Shown here in pieces: positions 27,710-37,304 of a stretch of DNA of 64,000 bases (position 1 is its first letter; every line of letters begins with the position of its first letter). Source of the stretch: Paenibacillus caui (lineage in GTDB: Bacteria > Bacillota > Bacilli > Paenibacillales > Paenibacillaceae); assembly GCF_019904135.1 (NCBI RefSeq), contig NZ_JAIOGQ010000006.1, forward strand, positions 1-64,000, in the 5' to 3' direction. Made by a program: the position numbers and the translations under genes. The notes under the pieces are model-generated. The model was not told where the DNA came from. It saw nothing but the letters and a program-made list of their open reading frames with translations, and searched no databases.

Positions 27710-27740
27710 ACGTCAGGGGTGATCCACACTGACGTTTTAT
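27710..27740 (+). terminator. Terminator-like hairpin
   Basis: Stem ACGTCAG/CTGACGT with a 12-base loop, followed by a TTT-containing AT run. It lies just upstream of the cre site and the sensor kinase. Its position after the long inverted repeat suggests that a transcript ends here. Confidence 0.6.
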
Positions 27741-27750
27741 CTTAGATAAA

Positions 27751-27764
27751 TGTAAACGTTTACT
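27751..27764 (+). promoter_or_regulatory. cre site (CcpA operator) upstream of the sensor kinase
   Basis: TGTAAACGTTTACT fits the cre consensus TGWAARCGYTWNCW at every position and is nearly palindromic. It lies 71 bases before the start of the kinase gene. It suggests carbon catabolite control of this sugar-uptake system. Confidence 0.7.
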
Positions 27765-27834
27765 TAGCGGTGAGGCTGGGGTATTATAAATTCGGGTTGG
27801 ATGGTAATTCCAAATCAAGATGTGAGGGATGCCC

Positions 27835-29592
27835 ATGAGAATCGAAACAAATACGCTCGGATTTCGGTTAATGCTGCTTTTTGCCGCCGTCATGATCCCC
27901 CTTCTGCTCGTTCTTTTTGCGGCCGGGTATTATGCCAAAGATGTAGTGCTTGCACAGGTCTCCAAGTCTTATCAAAATTTGGTCAACACTAATCTTCAGA
28001 TGATCGACAAGAGTTTGGATGATATTACGATCAATATGATTGATATCGTTGATCATGATGAGAATTTTCAGCGATTCGGGCAGGCGGGCTTGTCCGATTC
28101 CGACTATTATTTTGCCCGGGTGGGGCTGGTGCAGCGCAATCAGGTTTATCAATCCTACTATCATACCGTTGATATGTTCTATGTGTATTCCAAACCGAAT
28201 GATTTGCTGGTTACTTCCAATATACTCGGAGCTACGGAAACCTATATGGACAACATTAGGAATTGGCTCACTGCCTCCATACACCACTCCGAATCCTTGG
28301 AGAAACTGCTGTATAAATGGTCTATTGTGCGCATCGGGGAAGAATATTATCTGAACCGGATCGTTAGCGATGATCTGAGCAACAGAGCCTATATAGGAGC
28401 CTTGATTAATATGAATTCGCTGAAGTTTCCTTTGAGCAATCTCAATTTGCAGGCGGGAGGGGAGGTCCTGTTTGTCGGCAATGACGGAACGGTTTTGTCC
28501 ACTCCATCTCCCGATCTCGGGACTGAATTTCGGCTTCCGGCGGAGAAAATGAACAAAAACTCTTCCTTCTCGTTTTCGGACGGACAAAGAAAGCTGTTTG
28601 TCATTTCCAGCCAATCTCCCGAGAACGGAATCAACCTGACGGTCGTTCTTCCCTATTCCAAGCTTTTGCAGGGACTCAATCATTTTCAGACCCTTGTGAA
28701 TGTGCTGCCGCTGATCGTATTTCTGATCCTGCTGCTTTATCTTTATATTTTCCGCAGAACGGTTGTTAGGCCCATTCTGAAATTGTTAAGGGCGATCCGC
28801 CGGATCAGGGAAGGCCATATGGAGACGAAACTGCCGGATTCCCGTATCGCCGAATTCCAAATTATCAATCATGCCTTCAACAGTATGGTAGAAGAAATTC
28901 ATAATTTGAAGATCGATGTGTATGAAGAGCGGCTGAACTCCCAGAAGGCGGAGCTCAAGCATTTGCAAGCGCAGATCAATCCCCATTTTTTTCTCAACAC
29001 GTTAAATATTATTTTCCAGCTCGCGGATTTAAAACGATATGAATTGGTGAAAAAGACGGTTCGGCATAGGGTCCATTATTTCCGCTTCATGCTGTATGCG
29101 AAGGGGGATCTGATTACGCTGGGCCAGGAGCTGGAACATATTCGAAATTATTTGGAAATTCAGAAGATGCGCTATCAGCATTCCTTTGACTTTGACATTC
29201 AGATTTCGGATGATCTGCTCCATGCCTGCATTCCCTCCCTGACCGTTCAACCCTTCGTGGAAAATGCCATGATTCATGGCATCACTCTGAAAGGAGAGAC
29301 TTTTAGGCTTCACATTTCAGCAAGCCAGGCAGAAGGGACGGATCGGCTGATGTCCATTGAAGTAAGGGACAACGGCAAAGGAGCAAGTGATGAAATGCTG
29401 GAGGAACTGAACTCCCTGGGGTATGTTCCCTCCTCCGAAGGTAAACATATCGGGATATGGAATGTGAAGAAGCGGCTTGCTATGCGTTATGGGGAAGAGG
29501 CCCGAATTCATTTTTGTCATAACGAACCGAGAGGCTTCCGGGTAAGGATGGTTTTGCCAGCCCAAGCATTGGAGGAACGAGAAAATGGCTGA
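27835..29592 (+). CDS. YesM-type sensor histidine kinase
   Basis: This 585-residue membrane kinase has one hydrophobic segment near the N-terminus and a second near residue 290, which flank an extracellular sensing domain. A HAMP domain follows (RRTVVRPILKLLRAIRRIRE). The His_kinase domain is marked by QAQINPHFFLNTLNIIFQL, whose His is the phosphorylation site, and the ATPase domain by VENAMIHG and VRDNGKGAS. It should phosphorylate the next gene product. GAGGG sits six bases before the ATG at 27835, so that start is preferred over 27829. It overlaps the regulator by 8 bases. The presence of sugar permeases next door suggests it senses an extracellular saccharide. Confidence 0.93.
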   Translation: MRIETNTLGFRLMLLFAAVMIPLLLVLFAAGYYAKDVVLAQVSKSYQNLVNTNLQMIDKSLDDITINMIDIVDHDENFQRFGQAGLSDSDYYFARVGLVQRNQVYQSYYHTVDMFYVYSKPNDLLVTSNILGATETYMDNIRNWLTASIHHSESLEKLLYKWSIVRIGEEYYLNRIVSDDLSNRAYIGALINMNSLKFPLSNLNLQAGGEVLFVGNDGTVLSTPSPDLGTEFRLPAEKMNKNSSFSFSDGQRKLFVISSQSPENGINLTVVLPYSKLLQGLNHFQTLVNVLPLIVFLILLLYLYIFRRTVVRPILKLLRAIRRIREGHMETKLPDSRIAEFQIINHAFNSMVEEIHNLKIDVYEERLNSQKAELKHLQAQINPHFFLNTLNIIFQLADLKRYELVKKTVRHRVHYFRFMLYAKGDLITLGQELEHIRNYLEIQKMRYQHSFDFDIQISDDLLHACIPSLTVQPFVENAMIHGITLKGETFRLHISASQAEGTDRLMSIEVRDNGKGASDEMLEELNSLGYVPSSEGKHIGIWNVKKRLAMRYGEEARIHFCHNEPRGFRVRMVLPAQALEERENG

Positions 29593-31222
29593 GATGCTGA
29601 TTGTGGACGATGAGAAATTTGCGGTGGAAGGAATCCGGCTTTGCAACGACTGGGGAGCGCTTGGGATAAACCAGGTGCATACAGCGAGCTGCGCCGATGA
29701 GGCCAGGGACATCATGCTGGGACGCAGGATCGACATTCTGATTTGCGATATTGAAATGCCTGATGAAGACGGACTGTCGCTGGTCCGTTGGGTCAAAGAT
29801 TGCTCTCCGCATACGGAATCCCTGTTCCTGACCTGCCATTCGGAATTTGCCTATGCCAAGCAGGCCATCAATTTGGGAACCTCCGACTATCTGCTGAAGC
29901 CGGTGGACGGAGCGGAACTGGCCCAGGCCGTTACCCGTATGCTGCGAGCCATCAAGGAAAAAGAAGAGCATATGGGCTACAACGAGATGTACCGTAAATA
30001 TTTTGCCCTATGGAGAAAACAGAAGCCTCGGCTGGTAGAATGCTTCTGGCAGGATCTGCTGTCCCGCCGGATTCTTTCCTTCGGAGATTTCCTGGAACGC
30101 GCGCTTCAGGACGCGCAGATCGACCTCCATCCGGATGATCGGGTACTGCCTGTTCTAATCAGTATCGAAGAATGGAGCAAACCGCTGAATTCCCGGAATC
30201 AGGAAATTATGGAGTATGCGGTCAAGAAGGCGGCGGAGGAAATCTGGCTCACAGATCAGCCTGGAGACGTCATTACGGACAAAACCGGCGTTATGTTTGC
30301 CTTTGTTTACGCTTCCCGCTTAGCGGAAGACATCACGGGGGAACACATGCCGGATTCAGGACTGGACAAATGGATCCAGATGGGCAGCCGTTTTATTGAA
30401 GTGTGCCGGCAGTTTTTTTACTGCTCGGTTACGTGCTATGTGGGCCACTATGCTATTCTTCAGCAGCTGCCGGGACTTTGCGAGAGCCTGAAGAAAATGG
30501 AGCGCAATAACATTACTCGGACACAGCCGGTTCTGCTGTACACCCCGCAAACGCCTGTCGCGATGCCTTCTTCGAGTCCCGCCGAAATCAATATTTCGGA
30601 ATGGGCCCATTATATGCTGGACGGGGACAAAGAGATGATGATCCGGCTCATTCACCGGGTTGCCTTCAGGCTGGAAGCGACGCCGAATGTTCAGGGCAAG
30701 CATTTGGAGAATCTTCATCAGGATACGCTGCAGATGATTTATTATTTTCTCCAGGTAAAAGGGATAAGCGCCAACCAGGTTCCCGAGTTTCACGTGTGGG
30801 CATCCGCCCAAATCCGCAGCTTGCGCCATTATATGCATTGGGCGGAGAGTCTGGTTTCCGCTGTGATGGAGGCGGCCTTTGAACCGGACGAGAGAACGGG
30901 ATTGATCCAAAGATCGATCCGGTATATCCGCCAGAATGTAGAAGAGGATATTTCGCGGGAGGACGTGGCCGCGCATGTCGGTCTGAATCCCGCTTACCTG
31001 TCCCGGCTGTTCAAGAAGGAAACCGGACAGAATCTGATCGACTTCCTAATTGAAGCCAAAATGAAGCGGGCGCAGGAGCTGCTTGACACCACAGGCATGA
31101 CGGTGAGCGCCATAGCCCAGCAGGTCGGCTACTGCAACTTTTCCCATTTCACCAAAATGTTCAGAAAGCAATTTGCCGTGAATCCGCAGGAATACCGGAA
31201 AGTCACAAAACGAATGGACTGA
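29585..31222 (+). CDS. YesN-type response regulator with AraC-type DNA-binding domain
   Basis: This 545-residue regulator has a receiver domain with acidic pocket VDDE (residues 8-10), phospho-acceptor Asp55 in ICDIEMPDEDG and Lys in YLLKPVDG. A long middle region follows, then a C-terminal AraC double helix-turn-helix (VAAHVGLNPAYLSRLFKKET, then VSAIAQQVGYCNFSHFTKMF). It probably activates the ABC transporter genes that follow when phosphorylated by the kinase. Its start overlaps the kinase gene. Confidence 0.94.
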   Translation: MAEMLIVDDEKFAVEGIRLCNDWGALGINQVHTASCADEARDIMLGRRIDILICDIEMPDEDGLSLVRWVKDCSPHTESLFLTCHSEFAYAKQAINLGTSDYLLKPVDGAELAQAVTRMLRAIKEKEEHMGYNEMYRKYFALWRKQKPRLVECFWQDLLSRRILSFGDFLERALQDAQIDLHPDDRVLPVLISIEEWSKPLNSRNQEIMEYAVKKAAEEIWLTDQPGDVITDKTGVMFAFVYASRLAEDITGEHMPDSGLDKWIQMGSRFIEVCRQFFYCSVTCYVGHYAILQQLPGLCESLKKMERNNITRTQPVLLYTPQTPVAMPSSSPAEINISEWAHYMLDGDKEMMIRLIHRVAFRLEATPNVQGKHLENLHQDTLQMIYYFLQVKGISANQVPEFHVWASAQIRSLRHYMHWAESLVSAVMEAAFEPDERTGLIQRSIRYIRQNVEEDISREDVAAHVGLNPAYLSRLFKKETGQNLIDFLIEAKMKRAQELLDTTGMTVSAIAQQVGYCNFSHFTKMFRKQFAVNPQEYRKVTKRMD

Positions 31223-31298
31223 GGTTACAAAAACGGTAGGGCGGCGATGGAGACGGGACGTATAATGAAGCCATATCAAATCAAAAGAAGGTGGGTAT

Positions 31299-32261
31299 AT
31301 GGCTTCGGTAGAGGTGCTGGAAGCGAATGCGGCGGTGACGCGCACGAAGACAAGAAAAGGGAAGCTGTGGAAGCACCGGTCGCTGCTTATTCTGGCTTTA
31401 CCCGGCATTTTATTGATGTTTATCAACAATTATCTGCCCATGTTCGGCATTTTTCTGGCGTTTAAGGACCTGAATTACACCGAGGGCATTTGGGGCAGCA
31501 AGTGGATTGGGCTGAACAATTTCAAATTTTTGTTTGCTTCCAATGATGCGTGGAGGATTATCAGGCATACGATTTTCTACAACCTGGCCTTTCTTGTCAT
31601 CAATACAGTACTGGCGATTTTTCTGGCCATTTTGCTGAACGAGGTGAAGAACAGGGTACTTTCCAAGTTTTTTCAAAGCACTATTATTCTGCCCAATTTC
31701 ATTTCCATGGTCATTGTGGGCTACCTCGTATTTGGATTCCTCAATCCCGAACTGGGCTTTGTCAACAAATTCATCCTGGAACCTCTGGGATACGAGCCGG
31801 TGAACTGGTATGCTGCTCCGGAACATTGGTCCTATATTTTAACGATTGTAAACGCATGGAAAAATGTAGGATACGCCGCTATCCTTTACCTGGCAGCCAT
31901 TATCGGGATCGATCAGGAATATTATGAAGCCGCTCTCATTGACGGCGCAGGCAGATGGAAGCAGATGACGAAGATCACCATTCCGCTCATTGCCCCGGTC
32001 ATTATCGTCTTGACGCTGCTTGCCATCGGCAGAATTTTCAATGCGGACTTTGGGCTCTTCTACCAGGCAACCATGGCATCCGGCATGCTGAAGGAGACGA
32101 CGGACGTTATCGACACTTATGTATACAATGCGCTGCTCGTTACCGGCGACACCGGCCTGGCCTCGTCAGCTGGCCTGCTTCAATCCGTAGTGGGCTTCGT
32201 ACTGATTATATCGGTGAATCTCATCGTGAGAAAATTCAGCAAAGAGAACGCTTTGTTCTAG
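31299..32261 (+). CDS. Carbohydrate ABC transporter permease, LplB type
   Basis: This 320-residue membrane permease has six or seven transmembrane segments. The EAA loop YYEAALIDGAGRWKQMTKIT contacts the ATPase. The N-terminus LALPGILLMFINNYLPMFGI is typical of LplB-type oligosaccharide permeases. No ATPase gene is in the cluster, as usual for this family, which shares an MsmX-like ATPase encoded elsewhere. A TATAAT-like box at 31260-31265 suggests its own promoter after the regulator gene. Confidence 0.93.
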   Translation: MASVEVLEANAAVTRTKTRKGKLWKHRSLLILALPGILLMFINNYLPMFGIFLAFKDLNYTEGIWGSKWIGLNNFKFLFASNDAWRIIRHTIFYNLAFLVINTVLAIFLAILLNEVKNRVLSKFFQSTIILPNFISMVIVGYLVFGFLNPELGFVNKFILEPLGYEPVNWYAAPEHWSYILTIVNAWKNVGYAAILYLAAIIGIDQEYYEAALIDGAGRWKQMTKITIPLIAPVIIVLTLLAIGRIFNADFGLFYQATMASGMLKETTDVIDTYVYNALLVTGDTGLASSAGLLQSVVGFVLIISVNLIVRKFSKENALF

Positions 32262-32271
32262 GAGGATAAGC

Positions 32272-33153
32272 ATGCCTACTAAAAAACGGACGAATCCGCT
32301 GATCCTTGTTGTTCTGTCTCTGTTCAGCCTGGCCTGCATCATTCCGTTCTGGCTGGTGCTGACCGTGTCCATTTCCGACGAGAATGAAGTGCTGCGAAAC
32401 GGATACAGCTTTTGGCCTGAAAAGTTCAGCTTTGTCGCCTATCAATACCTGATCCAGGATTCCGGGACAATTGTCCGCGCGTACGGGGTGTCCATCTTCG
32501 TAACCGTTGTGGGGGTCATAGCAAGCCTGTTTGTAACTTCCGCGATGGCTTATTCCTTGTCCCGCCGGGATTTCCCTCTGAGGGGTGCGCTAAGCATTTA
32601 TATTTTGATCACTATGCTGTTCTCGGGCGGACTGCTGCCCTGGTATTTGGTGTATACCCGTCTTCTTCATGTGCAGGATACCTTGCTGGCTTTAATTATA
32701 CCGGGCTTGATCGGCGGCTTTAATGTAATTATTATGCGTACCTTCTTCACAACCAGCATTCCGCCGTCACTGATCGACTCCGCGCAAATAGACGGCGCCG
32801 GCGACTACAGAACCTACTTCAGCATTATTCTGCCGCTTTCGCTGCCGGTTATGGCGACGATCGGCCTGTTCATCACCGTATCCTATTGGAATGACTGGTT
32901 TACGAGCCTGGTGTTTATTCAGAACGAGAAGCTGTACTCTTTGCAGTATTTGCTTAACAAGACCTTGATGAATGCTTCATTTCTGCAGACGATTGCGAAT
33001 AAGGCATACAGTTCTACAGCCCAGATTACCCAGCCTTTGGAATCGATTCGGATGGCGATGGCCATGGTGGCGATCGGACCACTCGTGCTCGTCTTTCCGT
33101 TTTTGCAAAAGTATTTTGTGAAAGGGCTTACAGTGGGTGCGGTAAAAGGCTAA
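32272..33153 (+). CDS. Carbohydrate ABC transporter permease, YtcP/LplC type
   Basis: This 293-residue permease has about six transmembrane segments and the EAA-like loop PPSLIDSAQIDGAGDYRTYF. It pairs with the preceding permease, 10 bases upstream, to form the channel of an oligosaccharide importer. AGGAGG precedes the ATG. It ends with the family-typical KGLTVGAVKG. Confidence 0.94.
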   Translation: MPTKKRTNPLILVVLSLFSLACIIPFWLVLTVSISDENEVLRNGYSFWPEKFSFVAYQYLIQDSGTIVRAYGVSIFVTVVGVIASLFVTSAMAYSLSRRDFPLRGALSIYILITMLFSGGLLPWYLVYTRLLHVQDTLLALIIPGLIGGFNVIIMRTFFTTSIPPSLIDSAQIDGAGDYRTYFSIILPLSLPVMATIGLFITVSYWNDWFTSLVFIQNEKLYSLQYLLNKTLMNASFLQTIANKAYSSTAQITQPLESIRMAMAMVAIGPLVLVFPFLQKYFVKGLTVGAVKG

Positions 33154-33209
33154 TACCGTTTTTTGGACGGATTAGTATAAAGCTATGAAACGATTAGGGA
33201 GGTTTACTT

Positions 33210-34790
33210 ATGAAATGGTATAAGAAAGGTGCGGTCATCCTGTCTTCGCTTATGCTCTCCGTTGCGATCGTGGCTGCGGGCTGTTCGGACAATACGAAAG
33301 ATGGTTCGGGTTCGTCCCAGCCATCCGGTACGGGAGGGAACGAAGGAAGCGGACTGAAGCCGTATGAAGTGATTATGGTCTATCCGGATGCGCCGCAGAA
33401 GGACAATGAGAAGGTGCAGGACGCGATCAACGATTATCTGAACAAGACTTATCCAGAGATGAACGTTACGGTCAAGCTGAATCCGATCGACTGGGGCGCC
33501 TGGAGCGACAAGACGAATCTGATGATGGCTTCTGGAGACAAGTTTGACCTGATTTTTACGGCAGATTGGCTCAATTTTCAACAACAAGTCACAAAGGGCG
33601 CTCTGCTTCCGTTGGACGAATTGCTTGCCAAATACGGCCCGGATATTGAGGCGGTGGAGAAAGATTACCATGATGCCGCCAAACGCGGAGGCAAGCTCTA
33701 TGGCATCCATACACACCAGGAACTCGGCAATCCGCAGGGGTTAGCCTTCAGCAAGGAACTGGTGGATAAATACCAGTTTGATCTCAGTGTGTTCAAGTCC
33801 GGGAAAGTCGAGGATCTGGAACCGATGCTGAAGATCATCAAAGAGAACGAACCGGGTGTCACGCCCCTGGTCGGTCCGGGCTTCCCGCTGGATGCCTATT
33901 ATGGCAGCAGCAGCACCGACGGGGTGGCTAACGTTGCGGTCTTAGATATACGGGACACGAGCCCGGAGAATATGTACAAAGTTGTGAATACGTACGAAGT
34001 CCCCCGGTATATGGAGCTTGCCAAGCTGACGCATAAATGGTTCGAGGCCGGCTATATCAATAAGGACGCCACGACGGCAGGGCTTGATATTTGGAAGAAA
34101 TTCCAGGCCAAGCGGGCGTTTGCCACAGTTGCCGACATGGATATTGTAGCGAATTTGGATATCGGCGTTCCGATGCCGATGCCGAGCAAAACCGCTGTGA
34201 CCGGAACGCATATTATTCAGGTTCCGCTGAATATCGACAGACTGCAGACGGGAAAAATGGCGGCGACGATGCAAGCGATATCCAAAACTTCCAAAGATCC
34301 CGAGCGCGCTATGATGCTCCTGAATTTGTTCTTTAAGGATAAAGAGCTCCTTACCTTGTTCAATTTCGGCATCGAGGGAACGCACTATGTAGTGAAGGAT
34401 GGGCAAATTGCCCTGCCTGACGGCAAAACTTCCGATACCGTAGGGTATTACCACGATAATATGTGGCAAATCGGGAACCAGATGCTGAATTACACCCGCG
34501 TAGGCGAAGATCCGAAGAAATACGAGAATTATGAGGCGTTCAACAAGAAGGTTGCCGAGAAGGAGTCCAGAATTTTCGGGTTTGTGTTTGACCCGGAGCC
34601 GGTCAAAGACGTGCTGATCGCCATCGATAACGCCAAGAAGTCATTCGATGACGGCCTGAGATCGGGCCAACTGGATCCGGAAGAGAACATTCCAAAGCTG
34701 CTCGACAAGCTCAAGGCCGCAGGTATAGACAAACTGATGGCCGAAGCGCAGAAGCAGGTTGACGAGTGGCGCGCGGCGAACGGGAAATAA
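33210..34790 (+). CDS. Extracellular solute-binding lipoprotein of the sugar ABC importer
   Basis: This 526-residue protein has a lipoprotein signal peptide with lipobox VAAGCSD (Cys near residue 24), followed by a Ser/Gly-rich linker (SGSSQPSGTGG) and a binding domain of the LplA/YtcQ type. It would bind the saccharide outside the membrane and deliver it to the two upstream permeases. GGGAGG precedes the ATG. A strong terminator follows. Confidence 0.93.
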   Translation: MKWYKKGAVILSSLMLSVAIVAAGCSDNTKDGSGSSQPSGTGGNEGSGLKPYEVIMVYPDAPQKDNEKVQDAINDYLNKTYPEMNVTVKLNPIDWGAWSDKTNLMMASGDKFDLIFTADWLNFQQQVTKGALLPLDELLAKYGPDIEAVEKDYHDAAKRGGKLYGIHTHQELGNPQGLAFSKELVDKYQFDLSVFKSGKVEDLEPMLKIIKENEPGVTPLVGPGFPLDAYYGSSSTDGVANVAVLDIRDTSPENMYKVVNTYEVPRYMELAKLTHKWFEAGYINKDATTAGLDIWKKFQAKRAFATVADMDIVANLDIGVPMPMPSKTAVTGTHIIQVPLNIDRLQTGKMAATMQAISKTSKDPERAMMLLNLFFKDKELLTLFNFGIEGTHYVVKDGQIALPDGKTSDTVGYYHDNMWQIGNQMLNYTRVGEDPKKYENYEAFNKKVAEKESRIFGFVFDPEPVKDVLIAIDNAKKSFDDGLRSGQLDPEENIPKLLDKLKAAGIDKLMAEAQKQVDEWRAANGK

Positions 34791-34800
34791 TAAGATTGCA

Positions 34801-34838
34801 AAAAAAAGGGTATTTCCATACGGTTATACCCTTTTTTC
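34801..34838. terminator. Bidirectional terminator between convergent genes
   Basis: AAAAAAAGGGTAT pairs with ATACCCTTTTTT around a short loop, with A and T runs on either side. It can end both the plus-strand transporter operon and the minus-strand oxidoreductase. Confidence 0.85.
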
Positions 34839-34875
34839 CTGTGTCAACATAGCTTATTCGTAACGATGCTCACGT

Positions 34876-35943
34876 TCATCCGGTAACGCTGTGCTCTTTT
34901 TGGATGGACACCCATTGTTGTTCCGTAAAGGATTGGATAACGGCGTCAACAGCCAGCTGATTCATGTACCCGTCTGCCATTGTCGCGTTTTTGCCGTCTC
35001 CATGGCCGCCCACGAGATTGAAGAAGGCTTGCATTTGCCCCATCTTGAACGAATCGGGAATCTGGACTTTGCGGAACTCTTGATCGCCTTCATCGGCCAA
35101 TTTGACCCTGAGCGAATCTTCCGCCTCCAGATTATACACAAGAGCGCCCTTGGTTCCATAAACCTCAATTTGCTGGTAATTGCCGCGGCCGTAAGCAAAT
35201 CGGGAAATGGCCATGGTGGAAGAAATTCCGCCTTCCATTCTGGAAAGGACATGGCAATAATCATCAACGTCAACCTGTCCTTTGCCAGACCCGTCCAGAT
35301 GATTGCGTTCATGGATAATCGTTCCGGCATCGGCGAAAACTTGCTCCGTGTCACCTACCAAAAACCGGTTCAGGTCAAGAATGTGGCAGCCCAAGTCCCC
35401 CATGGCTCCCGACCCCGCAAGCTCTTTCTGAAATCTCCATAAAAGCGGGACATCCTCGTTAATGCCCCAGCTCTGAAAATATTGGCTGTACACATGATGA
35501 ATCGTTCCCAGCTTGCCTTCTTCAATCAGACATTTTGCGTACCGCGCGGCAGTCTTGTAACGATAGGAGAAGCAGATCATGTGGGGAAGGGGTTCCCGCT
35601 CCAGCGCTTCTTTAAGAGCCGCCGCTTCTTCGGCCTTCATCGTAACCGGTTTTTCGAGGGCAAAGGGCTTGCGATGTTTAATGGCAGCGCTTGCAATTTC
35701 AAAATGATTGAAGTTGGGAGTACCTATCGTTACGGCGTCCACCTCCGGATCCTTCAGCAAGTCGGAATAATTCAAGTAAGCGCGTGATTCCGGGATATTC
35801 CACTCCTTGCTTCTTTGGATAAGCTTCTCTTCGTCGCAGTCGCAAATGGACCAGATTTCCGCGTCTTCGCTGGCCAGGATTCCTTCACTGTGAAAGTTGG
35901 CGATTCCGCCTAACCCGATCATACCGATTTTTAATTTCCCCAT
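34876..35943 (-). CDS. Gfo/Idh/MocA family NAD(P)-dependent oxidoreductase
   Basis: This 355-residue soluble enzyme begins with a Rossmann fold (KIGMIGLGGIANFHSEGI), followed by the catalytic EKP motif (PFALEKPVTMKAEEAAALKE) and a C-terminal alpha/beta domain with GDLGCHILDLNRFL. Members oxidise or reduce sugars and inositols with NAD(P). Its position convergent to an oligosaccharide importer suggests it processes the imported sugar. The exact substrate is unknown. Length is normal. Confidence 0.93.
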   Translation of the reverse strand: MGKLKIGMIGLGGIANFHSEGILASEDAEIWSICDCDEEKLIQRSKEWNIPESRAYLNYSDLLKDPEVDAVTIGTPNFNHFEIASAAIKHRKPFALEKPVTMKAEEAAALKEALEREPLPHMICFSYRYKTAARYAKCLIEEGKLGTIHHVYSQYFQSWGINEDVPLLWRFQKELAGSGAMGDLGCHILDLNRFLVGDTEQVFADAGTIIHERNHLDGSGKGQVDVDDYCHVLSRMEGGISSTMAISRFAYGRGNYQQIEVYGTKGALVYNLEAEDSLRVKLADEGDQEFRKVQIPDSFKMGQMQAFFNLVGGHGDGKNATMADGYMNQLAVDAVIQSFTEQQWVSIQKEHSVTG

Positions 35944-36168
35944 TCATCATCACCCTAACCAATTAAATTTGTAAAAACTTCTCTGTAAGTATAGTCTTTG
36001 GCGGAATGAATGGGGATGGCGGATTGAGACTCTTTTTGTACAAAAACGACTTCCTGAGGTTTGGCATGTGGATGGGGTTTGTTTCCTATAACAGACCTTT
36101 CGCCCGCAGCCTACTATAAGAGTACTCGGGGAAGGGAGTGAAAGGTTTGGGAATCACGGAGTGTTTTG

Positions 36169-37065
36169 CTAGCAGTACTCATACCCGAACCGCGTACGGA
36201 ACATCTCTTTTAGCTGCAAAAAGTAGGCTGGGCTTACAACCGTGGCGGCGCCCCGAATGATTTCTTCGAGATACCAGCTTGGCGGAGAACTTTCTTCCTT
36301 CTTATCCAGGACGATGAAGGTTAGAGCTTCGACCTTGCCTTTCATTTCGTCGCTGTCCACACGGATGAAAGCGGGGCGATATGAACCTGCGGCAACACCT
36401 TCACGCTGCCACAGATAAGCCAAGGCTTCGTTTCCGATCCGGTACAGCTTGCCCTCCACGATGCCGCCCGTTTCGATGATGTCGGCACGTCCGCCGTCAG
36501 TGGCGCGGTACGTAAAGGCAAGTCTGTATCCTTTTGCGACGCCCCGGCCTGCTTGATTCAGAAAATGGCGATCCACGCCCTGAAGGAGAAATCGGCGGTC
36601 ATCCATGCATGAGCCGTATGCGAAATAGAACAGTTCTTTAGCCGGAACGGAGGGTTCTTCCCCTTCATCCAGCAGCCGATTCATTTTCCAGTCTCCGCAC
36701 CGAATAGGCGTAAGTCCGGCAATTTGCTCAGATTTATAAATATAAGTCCATGCCTGAAGGGTCCCGGTATCTACCTGGATCGCCGCACTGATTCTTTCAT
36801 ATTCGTTGCGGCGGTCATTTGGCCCATAGTAGTCTTCCAGGACGTCCAACGCGTCCATTCCTCCTTCCGGAATCCGATAGACCTCGCCATAAACGAAGCT
36901 CTCGCTTCCATTATCCACCGTCATAGCCGGATATCCATTCCCCGTATCCCATAGCGTGCCGGTAGTTCGAGCCTGTTCGGCAACACGTTCAATGCCCTTC
37001 ATGAACCCGTGGTTGGATTCTCCTTCGCGCAGCGTACCGTATACGAAAACTAAATCGTCTTTCAT
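36169..37065 (-). CDS. Two-domain gamma-glutamylcyclotransferase-family protein
   Basis: This 298-residue protein carries two copies of the GGCT/AIG2 fold. The N-terminal one has LVFVYGTLREGESNHGFM, with the glycine-rich YGTL substrate loop. The second begins ELFYFAYGSCMDDRRF, with YGS and the usual downstream GYRLAFTYR. Such enzymes cyclise gamma-glutamyl groups to 5-oxoproline. The fusion of two domains is less common than single-domain forms. The start at 37065 follows GGGGGAAC; the in-frame ATG at 37083 precedes that site. A 5-oxoprolinase operon (pxpBCA) occurs 13 kb away, but a link is only suggestive. Confidence 0.88.
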   Translation of the reverse strand: MKDDLVFVYGTLREGESNHGFMKGIERVAEQARTTGTLWDTGNGYPAMTVDNGSESFVYGEVYRIPEGGMDALDVLEDYYGPNDRRNEYERISAAIQVDTGTLQAWTYIYKSEQIAGLTPIRCGDWKMNRLLDEGEEPSVPAKELFYFAYGSCMDDRRFLLQGVDRHFLNQAGRGVAKGYRLAFTYRATDGGRADIIETGGIVEGKLYRIGNEALAYLWQREGVAAGSYRPAFIRVDSDEMKGKVEALTFIVLDKKEESSPPSWYLEEIIRGAATVVSPAYFLQLKEMFRTRFGYEYC

Positions 37066-37220
37066 GATCGTTCCCCCAAACATCTATCATTTTGTGTATT
37101 TATAGTTTACCTTGATTTGAAATGGGTTGGGAGACATATCATGTTCTTCTCTCCGACCTTCATGGCAGCTCCCCCGGAAAATGAAATGTGCCATTTCTAT
37201 TATTTTTTAAATATTTGTTA

Positions 37221-37249
37221 TTGCCTCTTGGGACACTCGATGGTATTAT
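37221..37249 (+). promoter_or_regulatory. Promoter of the siderophore-uptake operon
   Basis: TTGCCT (37221-37226), 17-base spacer, TATTAT (37244-37249) with an upstream TG that strengthens the -10. The Fur site lies just downstream. Confidence 0.6.
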
Positions 37250-37262
37250 TAAATCCAGCTAT

Positions 37263-37277
37263 TGATAATGATTCTCA
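37263..37277 (+). promoter_or_regulatory. Fur box
   Basis: TGATAAT, one base, ATTCTCA: the 7-1-7 Fur motif with a single mismatch in the second half. It overlaps the expected transcription start of the iron-siderophore operon, so iron-bound Fur would block it. Confidence 0.8.
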
Positions 37278-37304
37278 CTGAAAATCATCGAGAGGGGTTA
37301 GCAG

